A DNA stretch of 6,385 bases from AM-2324 sp042091035 (GTDB lineage: Bacteria; Bacteroidota; Bacteroidia; Chitinophagales; Saprospiraceae), in assembly GCA_042091035.1 (NCBI GenBank), contig JBELIG010000192.1, positions 1 to 6,385 on the forward strand. Reading direction: 5' to 3'. A program made the position numbers and the translations under genes. Below the pieces are notes generated by a model, which did not search any database, was not told the origin of the DNA, and saw nothing but the letters and a program-made list of their open reading frames with translations. Position 1 is the first letter of the stretch, and each line of letters starts with the position of its first letter. Shown here in pieces: positions 1 to 6,385 of the stretch.

Positions 1-1659
1 GTACAAGCCGGAGATAAAATTGCAATGGTAACCTATACTAATCGCCCAGAATGGGTAATTATGGATATTGCTATTCAGCAAATTGGAGCAATCAATGTGC
101 CAGTCTACCCAACCATCAGCGTAGGAGAATACGAATATATATTCAATGAAGCAGAGGTGAAATATTGCTTTTGTGGTAAAGACGACCTCGTTGACAAGGT
201 GATGGGTGCAAAAGAAAAACTAGCCTCCCTTAAAGATGTATTTGCTTTTGACAACAATAAAGAGGTTAAAAGTTGGACTTCCATCTTTGCTGATGAAGGA
301 CAAGATGAAGTTGAAAAAAGAATGGCCGCTGTAAAAACAGAGGATATGGCGACAATCATATATACGTCTGGAACCACTGGTAACCCTAAAGGTGTAATGC
401 TATCCCATAAGAATATCATCGCAAATGTTACTGCCTTGAAACCCTTGTGGCCTATAGGACCAGAATCTAGAGTCTTATCTTTCTTGCCGATCTGTCATAT
501 CTTTGAGCGCACAGCAATCTATACCTATATCGACAATTGCTTCACAGTTTATTTCACCTCGGTAGACACACTTGGTGGTGATGAAGGAGCTATAAAAGAT
601 GTAAAACCACACTTCTTTACATCTGTTCCTAGACTACTCGAAAAAGTATACGAAAAAATTTATAACAAAGGCCTTGAGCTTACAGGCGTAAAGAAAAATC
701 TATTCTTCTGGGCACTGAAGCAAGCCGACAATTACGACTACCAATATAATCCTTCTGGACTTGCAGGCTTGAAATTCAAGATCGCAGATAAGTTAATCTA
801 CAGCAAATGGAGAGAAGCTCTGGGTGGTCATGTAAAAGGAATCGTAACAGGAGCAGCACCCTGCCCGGTAAAAATGGCAAGAATTTTCTCCGCAGCAGGC
901 ATACCCATTCGTGAAGCTTATGGTCTGACAGAATCTGCACCAGGTATATCTGTAAATTACTTTAATAGCACACAAGCCTTACTTGGCTCTGTGGGTATTC
1001 CTTTAGACAATGTTGAAGTTCGTATCATCGAAGAAGAAGCCTACGGTCCTGGAGAAGGAGAGATCCTAGCGGCAGGGGAAAACATCATGATGGGCTATTA
1101 CAAGCAACCTGAAAAAACAGCTGATGTAATTCTTGAAGAAGATGGAAAACGCTGGTTGAAAACTGGTGACATAGGAACTCTTTTAGATGGACCTGGTGGC
1201 AATAAATATTTAAAAATCACCGATCGTAAAAAAGAACTCCTCAAGACCTCAGGTGGTAAATATGTAGCTCCTGCTCCAATTGAGAGTAAGCTTAAAGAAG
1301 ACTTCCTAGTAGAACAAATCATGGTCGTTGGAGAAAGTAAAAAGTTTGTATCAGCTGTAATCCTGCCTGCTGAAGAAGCACTAAAAGACTGGTGTGAACA
1401 CAAAGGTATGACTTGGACAAATATGGAAGAAATGCTTAAAACAGATGCTGTTATTGACAAATACCAGCGTATTGTAGATGCCTTTAATCCTAATTTCTCT
1501 AAAATAGAACAGATCAAGAAATTTACGCTTATCAATGATTCTTGGGAGCCAATCAAGCCAGATGGAGCTGAAGGTGAGTTGACACCAACCATGAAGTTGA
1601 AAAGAAGAGTAATCAGAGGGAAATACAAAGCGCACATTGATGCTATGTATTCAGAATAA
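1..1659 (+). CDS. Long-chain fatty acid--CoA ligase (AMP-forming), 5'-truncated by window edge
   Basis: Activates a fatty acid to acyl-AMP and then acyl-CoA (EC 6.2.1.3-like), for beta-oxidation or lipid synthesis; cytoplasmic or membrane-associated. The reading frame is open from base 1 (VQAGDKIAMVTYTNRPEW, a typical early segment of the family), so the ATG at 25 is internal and the true start lies upstream; about 40-50 residues are probably missing. Counting V as residue 1 of the 552 visible: the ATP-binding P-loop YTSGTTGNPKG is at 121-131, the YGLTES motif at 307-312, the TGD motif at 388-390, the hinge-type DRKKELLKTSGGK at 408-420, and the C-terminal LTPTMKLKRR with the likely adenylation lysine K532 near the end. 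All core AMP-binding motifs look intact. The C-terminal TPTMKLKRR and overall length fit the bacterial FadD15-like long-chain synthetases better than acetyl-CoA synthetases. Chain-length preference cannot be read from the sequence. A strong terminator follows. Confidence 0.93.
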   Translation, partial: VQAGDKIAMVTYTNRPEWVIMDIAIQQIGAINVPVYPTISVGEYEYIFNEAEVKYCFCGKDDLVDKVMGAKEKLASLKDVFAFDNNKEVKSWTSIFADEGQDEVEKRMAAVKTEDMATIIYTSGTTGNPKGVMLSHKNIIANVTALKPLWPIGPESRVLSFLPICHIFERTAIYTYIDNCFTVYFTSVDTLGGDEGAIKDVKPHFFTSVPRLLEKVYEKIYNKGLELTGVKKNLFFWALKQADNYDYQYNPSGLAGLKFKIADKLIYSKWREALGGHVKGIVTGAAPCPVKMARIFSAAGIPIREAYGLTESAPGISVNYFNSTQALLGSVGIPLDNVEVRIIEEEAYGPGEGEILAAGENIMMGYYKQPEKTADVILEEDGKRWLKTGDIGTLLDGPGGNKYLKITDRKKELLKTSGGKYVAPAPIESKLKEDFLVEQIMVVGESKKFVSAVILPAEEALKDWCEHKGMTWTNMEEMLKTDAVIDKYQRIVDAFNPNFSKIEQIKKFTLINDSWEPIKPDGAEGELTPTMKLKRRVIRGKYKAHIDAMYSE

Positions 1660-1679
1660 CTGATCCAATATTAACATAT

Positions 1680-1718
1680 AAAAGGGATAGGTAAGAAATA
1701 ACTTGCTTATCCCTTTTT
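1680..1718 (+). terminator. Intrinsic terminator after the acyl-CoA ligase gene
   Basis: A 16-bp stem pairs 1680-1695 with 1702-1717, with two G-U wobbles (G1690-T1707 and T1692-G1705) and a 6-base loop AAATAA. The 3' arm runs straight into TTTTT (1714-1718). It begins 21 bases after the TAA at 1657-1659. Because the 5' arm starts with an A-run, the structure could also work in the opposite direction, but no minus-strand gene ends here. It separates the ligase from the downstream ftcD-type gene. Confidence 0.85.
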
Positions 1719-1736
1719 CATTTATAGGGTTATATC

Positions 1737-1744
1737 TATTTTCG
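1737..1744 (+). promoter_or_regulatory. Weak candidate Bacteroidetes -7 element for the formiminotransferase gene
   Basis: TATTTTCG matches the Bacteroidetes -7 consensus TAnnTTTG at all but one fixed position and sits 29 bases before the ATG at 1774. The expected -33 TTTG region would fall in the T-run of the preceding terminator (TTTT at 1714-1717), a poor match. A promoter is expected here because a terminator precedes the gene, but in AT-rich DNA a one-mismatch box is weak support. Confidence 0.25.
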
Positions 1745-1773
1745 CTTCATAATACTAGCCAATTAATTAGAAC

Positions 1774-3468
1774 ATGAACAGTAAACAACTAATCGAGTGC
1801 GTTCCTAACTTCAGTGAAGGACGCGATATGAAAATAATAGATCAGATCACGGCAGAGATCGAAACCGTGGAAGGTGTAAAATTGCTGGATGTAGATCCAG
1901 GTAAAGCAACGAACAGAACGGTTGTAACCTTTGTAGGAGAACCTCAACCCGTAATAGAGGCTGCTGCCAAAGCAATCAAGAAAGCAGCCGAACTCATTGA
2001 CATGTCTAAGCATAAAGGAGAGCACCCTAGAATGGGAGCCACGGACGTATGTCCTTTAATTCCGATAGCTAACATCTCAATGGATGAAGTTGTAGAATAC
2101 GCACACAAGCTTGGTAAGATGGTCGGGGAATCAACCGATATCCCTTTTTACTTATATGAAAATGCAGCCACTAAGCCTGAATGGAAAAACCTGGCAACTG
2201 TCCGATCTGGAGAGTACGAAGCGCTACAGGAAAAATTATCCAAAGAAGCTTGGAAGCCCGATTATGGCCCTGCTGTGTTTAATGCTAAAGCTGGTGCTAC
2301 AGCAATCGGTGCTCGAGATTTCCTAGTTGCATACAATATCAACCTTAACACAACATCTGTTAGACGTGCAAACTCTGTTGCCTTTGATGTAAGAGAAGCT
2401 GGACGGGTTAAAAGAGAAGGAGATCGTGTCAATGGAAAAGTATTGAAAGATGAAAACGGTGACCCAATACGCCAAGCTGGAAAACTTAAAGCAGTAAAAG
2501 GTATAGGATGGTATATTGAAGAATACGGTATTGCTCAAATATCCATGAATCTAACCAATATATCTATCACTAGCCTGCATGAAGCTTTTGAAGCGGTTTG
2601 TGATTCAGCCCAAGAAAGAGGTATGCGTGTAACAGGTTCAGAACTTGTAGGACTCGTTCCACTGAAAGTAATGTTGGATGCTGGAAAGCACTTTCTACGC
2701 AAACAAAAAAGAAGTCTAGGGATAGCGGAATCTGAAATTATAAAGATTGCAGTCAAAACGCTTGGTCTAGATGAGTTAAGTCCATTTGACCCAGAGAAAA
2801 AGATCATAGAATACGTTTTGGCAAATGATCAAAAAGATCCACTCCTTGAAATGGATCTAAAAGCTTTTGCAAATGAAACTGCTTCTGAAAGCCCAGCCCC
2901 CGGAGGTGGATCTATATCTGCTTATGTTGGTGCTTTAGGTATTTCACTAGGCACAATGGTTGCCAACCTATCCTCAAACAGGAGAGTATGGGATGATCGA
3001 TGGGAAGAATTTGGAACATGGGCAGAAAAGGGACAATCAATCAAAAATCAACTTCTGAAGTTGGTGGACGAAGATACCCGCTCTTTCAATGCGATCATTC
3101 AAGCTATTCGACTTCCAAAATCATCGGATGCAGAAAAAGCTAAAAGACATCAGGCCATTCAAGATGCCACAAAATATGCAATAGAAGTTCCTTTTACTGT
3201 AATGCAGGCATCGCTAGATTCTTTTGAGGTGATCAAAGCTATGGCTGACTTCGGAAATCCAAACTCTGTGACAGATGCAGGAGTGGGTGCCCTATGCGCA
3301 AGAGCAGCAGTCCATGGAGCTTACATGAATGTACAGATCAATACAATGGATCTTGAAGACAAGACTTTCGTTACAGACATCCTTAAACGCGGTAAGGAAA
3401 TGACGGAAAAAGCAGATGCTCTAGAAACAGAAATCAGAGCTACAGTAAATGCTAAAATTCAAGCATAA
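1774..3468 (+). CDS. ftcD: Bifunctional glutamate formimidoyltransferase / formimidoyltetrahydrofolate cyclodeaminase
   Basis: Transfers the formimino group from N-formimino-L-glutamate to tetrahydrofolate (EC 2.1.2.5), then cyclises and deaminates it to 5,10-methenyl-THF and ammonia (EC 4.3.1.4). This is one end of histidine degradation and feeds the one-carbon pool; cytoplasmic. The 564-residue protein begins with the family signature QLIECVPNFSEGRD (5-18). The formiminotransferase part spans about 3-330, with ATNRTVVTFVG (45-55) and HKGEHPRMGATDVCP (80-94); H84 aligns with the catalytic His82 of the pig enzyme, from memory of that sequence. The cyclodeaminase part starts near 356 (PLLEMDLKAFANETASESPAPGGGS, motif 356-380) and runs to about 560. 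Both domains look intact. It is longer than the ~541-residue mammalian enzyme mainly because of an extra segment at about 212-235. The start is fixed by the conserved N-terminus; no Shine-Dalgarno is visible, only an AT-rich leader. Terminators lie on both sides and no other hut gene is in view. Confidence 0.96.
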   Translation: MNSKQLIECVPNFSEGRDMKIIDQITAEIETVEGVKLLDVDPGKATNRTVVTFVGEPQPVIEAAAKAIKKAAELIDMSKHKGEHPRMGATDVCPLIPIANISMDEVVEYAHKLGKMVGESTDIPFYLYENAATKPEWKNLATVRSGEYEALQEKLSKEAWKPDYGPAVFNAKAGATAIGARDFLVAYNINLNTTSVRRANSVAFDVREAGRVKREGDRVNGKVLKDENGDPIRQAGKLKAVKGIGWYIEEYGIAQISMNLTNISITSLHEAFEAVCDSAQERGMRVTGSELVGLVPLKVMLDAGKHFLRKQKRSLGIAESEIIKIAVKTLGLDELSPFDPEKKIIEYVLANDQKDPLLEMDLKAFANETASESPAPGGGSISAYVGALGISLGTMVANLSSNRRVWDDRWEEFGTWAEKGQSIKNQLLKLVDEDTRSFNAIIQAIRLPKSSDAEKAKRHQAIQDATKYAIEVPFTVMQASLDSFEVIKAMADFGNPNSVTDAGVGALCARAAVHGAYMNVQINTMDLEDKTFVTDILKRGKEMTEKADALETEIRATVNAKIQA

Positions 3469-3476
3469 TATTACCT

Positions 3477-3528
3477 ACAAGGATGATGATTGGAAATACA
3501 ACTAATTCATCATCCTTGTTATTATTTT
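3477..3528 (+). terminator. Intrinsic terminator after the formiminotransferase-cyclodeaminase gene
   Basis: A perfect 13-bp stem pairs 3477-3489 (ACAAGGATGATGA) with 3507-3519 (TCATCATCCTTGT) around a 17-base loop. It is followed by the U-rich stretch TATTATTTT (3520-3528), interrupted by two A. It starts 8 bases after the stop codon at 3466-3468 and ends 16 bases before the next ATG, so the next gene must start from a promoter overlapping this region or depend on read-through. The long loop and broken T-tract make it less canonical than the terminator at 1680-1718. Confidence 0.72.
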
Positions 3529-3544
3529 CCTATCCATATCTATT

Positions 3545-4114
3545 ATGAATTTACAACGCATCAAAGAGCAAATTGAAGTCTATAGGAATTGGCTTAAAGG
3601 CCCCGAATCTTATGACAATCTATATCTTTGGGAAAGTGTAGAAAACTTTCAGAAAAACTTCGACCTAGAAGCAGAAGATCTAGCAAACGCTCTAGATATG
3701 GCCTTGCAAAACTCTAGCTCTAGAAGCCTATGGACGATGGAAGCAAAATTTCCAAAGCAGATGATGCTGAAGTTCATTCAGATGGACAAGGACATGGTTC
3801 GTTGGACTTTTAAAGACTTGTTTAGGGCTGAAAACAGTCTTGACGGAAGACTCAATAGGTTTATTTTTCATTGCGATGAAATGTATAGTGTTTGGAAAAA
3901 ACAAAACCCAAAAGCACACGACCTTGGACATTATCACGATAGTGACCACTGGATGAGCACGCTCTACCTCTTTCTCGCCTCACCTGAATCATACTGCCCC
4001 TATAACTTAAACCTCCTCCAAAAGGCACTCAAAGGTTTTGAAGCGAAGAATATTCCCGACAATGAAGACCCTGGACGTTTATTCAAAATCGTAAAGGTTG
4101 TTGATAAGTTCATC
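3545..4114 (+). CDS. N-terminal part of a McrB-like AAA+ restriction-type protein, 3'-truncated by an assembly gap
   Basis: 190 residues are visible (MNLQRIKEQIEVYRNW to VVDKFI) before the N run; no stop is reached. The fragment has no P-loop or other catalytic motif. Its pattern resembles the N-terminal region of McrB-related AAA+ proteins of Bacteroidetes: an early WESVENFQKNFDLEAEDLANAL segment, then FPKQMMLKFIQMDKDMVRW and FKDLF, a RFIFHCDEM segment, HYHDSDHWMSTLYLFLASPESY with PYNLNLLQ, and DPGRLFKIVKVVDKFI at the break. In that family a GTP-using AAA+ motor follows and pairs with the McrC nuclease to cut modified DNA. Here the motor and any McrC would be inside the gap, so function is inferred from recalled family resemblance only. 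ATG at 3545 follows an AT-rich leader with no Shine-Dalgarno. Apparent continuation of this frame beyond 4214 is an artefact of reading through N. Alternative: an unrelated all-helical protein of unknown function. Confidence 0.5.
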
Positions 4115-4214
4115 NNNNNNNNNNNNNNNNNNNNNNNNNNNNNNNNNNNNNNNNNNNNNNNNNNNNNNNNNNNNNNNNNNNNNNNNNNNNNNNNNNNNNN
4201 NNNNNNNNNNNNNN
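4115..4214. other. Assembly gap (100 N)
   Basis: Exactly 100 N, the usual placeholder for a gap of unknown length between scaffolded contigs. It interrupts two different genes: the frame on the left (3545-4114) is cut in mid-gene with no stop, and the frame on the right begins inside an esterase domain at 4215. The real distance is unknown and probably well above 100 bases, since both the rest of the McrB-like gene and the start of the esterase gene must fit. Confidence 0.97.
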
Positions 4215-5201
4215 CCTTTGATAGTCGTCATGCATGGTTATACTGGGAATGCTACAGGTATCAGGAACTACTCTGGTATGAATGCAATTGCAGATCAATT
4301 TGGATTCGCAGTGTGCTATCCAAATGGGACCTTAGACAATAGCGGCAACAGATTTTTCAATGTAGGATATGAATTTCATAACAACGAAACAGTTGATGAT
4401 GTAGACTTTTTAATTCAACTAACTTCCTACCTCCATGAAACACACAACCTAAGTCCAAGCAAAACCTTCTCTACGGGTCTAAGCAACGGAGGAGATATGT
4501 CCTATAAGTTAGCCTGTGAAGCTTCAGATCATTTTCGGGCGATTGCCCCTGTTGCAGGTACTATGATGAAATATATTTACGATGACTGCCCTGCAACTGG
4601 GGTTCCTGTATTTGAAATACATGGAACAGATGATGATGTTACTTACTATGATGGAGATATTAACAATCAAGATGGATGGGGATCCTACATGCCTATTCCT
4701 GATGTCATTGAATTTTGGAAAACAGCAAATAACTGTTCTATTTATAACTCTACCAACATACCGAACACCAATCTATCTGATGGTAGTGTAATACTTTGGG
4801 AAGCATATACAGGAGGCATAAATGACAGTGAAGTATGGCTTTATAAGGTACAGAATGGTGGACATGATTGGCCTGGAGCTTGGGGCAATATGGATATCAA
4901 TTCGAGCCTTGAAATTTGGTACTTCTTCTCTAAATTTCTAAATCCAACAAGTGCTACGGGTCAAAAGGAGATTAACAGATTTTATCAAATTGCTCCAAAC
5001 CCTGGTAAAGATACTTTCAGCCTGATTGGACTGGATCATTCAAAAGAACACGCTTACAGATTATTCAATAGTAGTGGAACATTGATGGAGCAAGGAGCCA
5101 TTATCCAAAGTGAATTGCACTTGAACAAGAACTACACAGATGGTCTGTATTTACTCTTTATAGAAAACACTGGATATGCAAAAATATTAATTCAGAATTG
5201 A
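4215..5201 (+). CDS. Secreted CE1/PHB-depolymerase-like esterase with type IX sorting domain, 5'-truncated by the gap
   Basis: An alpha/beta-hydrolase of the LpqC / polyhydroxybutyrate depolymerase / feruloyl-acetylxylan esterase group (CE1-like), likely releasing acyl or feruloyl esters from polysaccharide or cleaving polyester outside the cell; substrate not decidable. Counting P (4215) as residue 1 of 328 visible: MHGYTGN (6-12) gives the HG oxyanion region, GLSNGG (88-93) has the nucleophile Ser90, HGTDDD (136-141) has the likely acid Asp140, and GGHDWPG (215-221) has the catalytic His217. Four cysteines (34, 101, 125, 174) could form disulfides, as suits an exported protein. Residues about 257-328 form a type IX secretion C-terminal sorting domain (IAPNPGKDTF near its start, RLFNSSGTLMEQG in the middle, GLYLLFI and KILIQN at the end), which routes the protein through the outer membrane. 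The signal peptide, first strands and start codon are lost in the gap; M6 is internal. It ends 6 bases from the convergent Wzz-like gene. Confidence 0.87.
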   Translation, partial: PLIVVMHGYTGNATGIRNYSGMNAIADQFGFAVCYPNGTLDNSGNRFFNVGYEFHNNETVDDVDFLIQLTSYLHETHNLSPSKTFSTGLSNGGDMSYKLACEASDHFRAIAPVAGTMMKYIYDDCPATGVPVFEIHGTDDDVTYYDGDINNQDGWGSYMPIPDVIEFWKTANNCSIYNSTNIPNTNLSDGSVILWEAYTGGINDSEVWLYKVQNGGHDWPGAWGNMDINSSLEIWYFFSKFLNPTSATGQKEINRFYQIAPNPGKDTFSLIGLDHSKEHAYRLFNSSGTLMEQGAIIQSELHLNKNYTDGLYLLFIENTGYAKILIQN

Positions 5202-5207
5202 TTAAAA

Positions 5208-6308
5208 TTATTGATTGAGTACCTCTTTCCAATCGACATCTTTGTATGCTTCTACAATTATGGAAGCAACTGCCAAGAAAAAGAAAGAAAGTGCACCGGC
5301 AAGAACAACTAATATACTTCGTTTCGGACGGCTCTTAACAACAGGAGTCTCCGCTAATTCAACCGTATGAATAGTAGGGAATTCTGAGCTGTAAGCAGAT
5401 TGAATCTGTTTGTATCGTTCTTTATCCTCACCCAACTGCTTTGAACTCTCTTCTTGAATTTCTGCAAGGACCTCAACAGTGGCCATACCCTTGTTGAATT
5501 CAGAAGTCATATAGGCAAGCTGCTTTAGTTCTGCTTTGGCGCCCGCTACTCTCGATTGAACTATAAGAATAGAGTCACTATTTGGATTTGACATTTGCTT
5601 GTAGGCATTCAACTTTGCCTTATCCCTTTGAAGCGCAGAATTTGCTTTTGCCGAGAAGGTTGACAATTGCTCTGATTGAGTCACAGGATTATAAACGCCA
5701 TACTTTTGTCTTACATAACGAATACTATCGTTTAATATATTTAGCTCTTCAAGTTTTATGCGAATATTCTCTTCATAGGTTCTCAATACCTGAGCTTGAG
5801 ATTGCTTGATCAAACGTTGTCCGATCTCATCAATCTTAAGGCGTGAATCATTTGCCATATTAGTCGCTAAGTCTTTATCCTTATCCTCAAAACTCAACTC
5901 AATAGCATCATACTTTGTCTTTTCAACTTCATACAACTTATCCAAACGCTCATAGATCTTAAACTTAGCCTTGATGTGTGAACTATCAATCTCGTAGTGT
6001 TCATAGAGATTATATTTGGCAATCAAAAAGTCTTTTAATTCATTGGACTTAGCGATAGTCATAATACGATCCACATCTTCATCCTCTCCATAATATTCCA
6101 TAGACTCATTGGATTTACCAAAGAGTGCCTCCGGACTTGCCAGATCTGGACTTGCAGCATAGAAAATTGTAACAGACTTAAAGTAATTAGGAAGGAACAA
6201 GGAACATACTGCCATGATGACAGCTATACCAAAAGAAAAACCTATGATCTGTTTTCTCCACTTATAAATGGAACCAACTACACCCAGTAAACTATCCTTC
6301 TGATCCAT
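5208..6308 (-). CDS. Wzz-type polysaccharide chain-length determinant / co-polymerase protein
   Basis: An inner-membrane protein of the Wzz/polysaccharide co-polymerase family, which sets the length of O-antigen, capsule or exopolysaccharide chains together with a Wzy polymerase. The 366 residues show the family architecture: a short cytoplasmic N-terminus, membrane segment about 21-39, a periplasmic part rich in charged helices, the proline-containing ETPVVKSRPKRS (320-331), then membrane segment about 332-352 and a short cytoplasmic tail. The periplasmic part includes YYGEDEDVDRIMTIAKS (72-88), typical of Bacteroidetes members, and long helical, probably coiled-coil stretches at about 150-215 and 230-310. 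No C-terminal tyrosine-kinase domain or Walker motif is present, so it is a kinase-free member. The start at 6308 places the first membrane segment 20 residues in, as expected; a good -7 promoter box lies upstream. No other polysaccharide gene is in the window; partners would lie outside it. Confidence 0.88.
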   Translation of the reverse strand: MDQKDSLLGVVGSIYKWRKQIIGFSFGIAVIMAVCSLFLPNYFKSVTIFYAASPDLASPEALFGKSNESMEYYGEDEDVDRIMTIAKSNELKDFLIAKYNLYEHYEIDSSHIKAKFKIYERLDKLYEVEKTKYDAIELSFEDKDKDLATNMANDSRLKIDEIGQRLIKQSQAQVLRTYEENIRIKLEELNILNDSIRYVRQKYGVYNPVTQSEQLSTFSAKANSALQRDKAKLNAYKQMSNPNSDSILIVQSRVAGAKAELKQLAYMTSEFNKGMATVEVLAEIQEESSKQLGEDKERYKQIQSAYSSEFPTIHTVELAETPVVKSRPKRSILVVLAGALSFFFLAVASIIVEAYKDVDWKEVLNQ

Positions 6309-6351
6309 TGCTATATTTTTTGTCTAACGCTTTTCGATTAATTAGTAGGTA

Positions 6352-6359
6352 CAAAAGTA
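6352..6359 (-). promoter_or_regulatory. Bacteroidetes-type -7 element for the Wzz-like gene
   Basis: Read on the minus strand, TACTTTTG matches the Bacteroidetes sigma-factor -7 consensus TAnnTTTG at all fixed positions. It lies 43 bases upstream of the ATG at 6308, which predicts an AT-rich leader of roughly 35-40 bases with no Shine-Dalgarno. The expected -33 TTG is not well placed: a TTG occurs only 10 bases upstream of the box, so the upstream element is degenerate. The presence of its own promoter suggests that the gene starts a transcript here. Confidence 0.5.
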
Positions 6360-6385
6360 TGAAATAAAACAATTCTTAAAGCTTA

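Noticed and set aside
1098..1637. A 179-codon minus-strand open frame opposite the acyl-CoA ligase.
   Set aside because: It is opposite a strongly conserved coding region with intact family motifs and has no recognisable domain; it is a shadow frame.
2535..2807. A minus-strand open frame opposite ftcD, with similar ones at 1789-2025 and 2323-2538.
   Set aside because: All are short, lack promoters or family resemblance, and lie opposite conserved formiminotransferase sequence.
3707..3726. Short CTCTAG repeats near 3711-3724 that might suggest a regulatory or recombination site.
   Set aside because: They are two or three copies only, inside a coding frame, and encode the Ser-rich NSSSRS stretch; this is no more than local codon repetition.
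4098..4214. An apparent ATG start at 4098 for the esterase, ahead of the N run.
   Set aside because: That ATG lies inside the McrB-like coding sequence in another phase and is linked to the esterase only through N. The real start and signal peptide are in the gap.
3545..4342. An open frame running from the McrB-like start through the N run to a stop at 4342.
   Set aside because: The part after 4214 (FDSRHAWLYWECYRY...) is an out-of-frame reading of the esterase gene. The frame is joined only by N codons, so it is not one protein.
5582..5809. A plus-strand 75-codon open frame inside the Wzz-like gene.
   Set aside because: It has no recognisable features and lies antisense to the coiled-coil coding region; it is most likely a chance frame.
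1..6385. A search by eye for CRISPR repeats, tRNA genes, IS-element ends and riboswitches.
   Set aside because: No regularly spaced repeats, cloverleaf sequences, transposase motifs or long structured leaders were seen; leaders are short and AT-rich.

Overview
The window looks like part of a draft or metagenome scaffold from a Bacteroidota (Bacteroidetes) bacterium, probably of the Flavobacteriia/Cytophagia type. Four things point that way. A secreted esterase ends in a type IX secretion (Por) C-terminal sorting domain. A perfect Bacteroidetes -7 promoter element (TAnnTTTG) lies upstream of the minus-strand gene. No start codon has a clear Shine-Dalgarno sequence. The bifunctional formiminotransferase-cyclodeaminase carries an insertion that I recall from Bacteroidetes homologues. 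Genus or species cannot be named from this.

Layout. Positions 1-1659 (+) hold the 3' part of a long-chain acyl-CoA synthetase whose start lies outside the window. A strong intrinsic terminator follows. Positions 1774-3468 (+) hold a complete formiminotransferase-cyclodeaminase, again followed by a hairpin terminator. Positions 3545-4114 (+) hold the N-terminal 190 residues of a protein resembling the N-terminal region of McrB-type AAA+ restriction proteins; it is cut off by a run of exactly 100 N (4115-4214), an assembly gap. After the gap, 4215-5201 (+) holds the 3' part of a secreted CE1/PHB-depolymerase-like esterase with a type IX sorting domain. Six bases further on, convergently, 5208-6308 (-) holds a complete Wzz-type polysaccharide chain-length determinant protein, with its promoter near the right edge. 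No gene-free stretch exceeds 300 bases apart from flanks and the N run. I see no tRNA, rRNA, CRISPR array or insertion sequence.

How the genes relate. The first two genes are housekeeping metabolism (fatty-acid activation; last steps of histidine breakdown feeding one-carbon folate), each closed by its own terminator, so they are probably separate transcription units. The McrB-like fragment is the only candidate defence gene; its catalytic AAA+ part and any McrC nuclease partner would have to lie in the gap. The esterase and the Wzz-like protein both act at the cell envelope or outside, but they are transcribed toward each other and there is no evidence that they work together. I did not find a convincing undescribed system in what is visible; the most informative unknown is the content of the gap.
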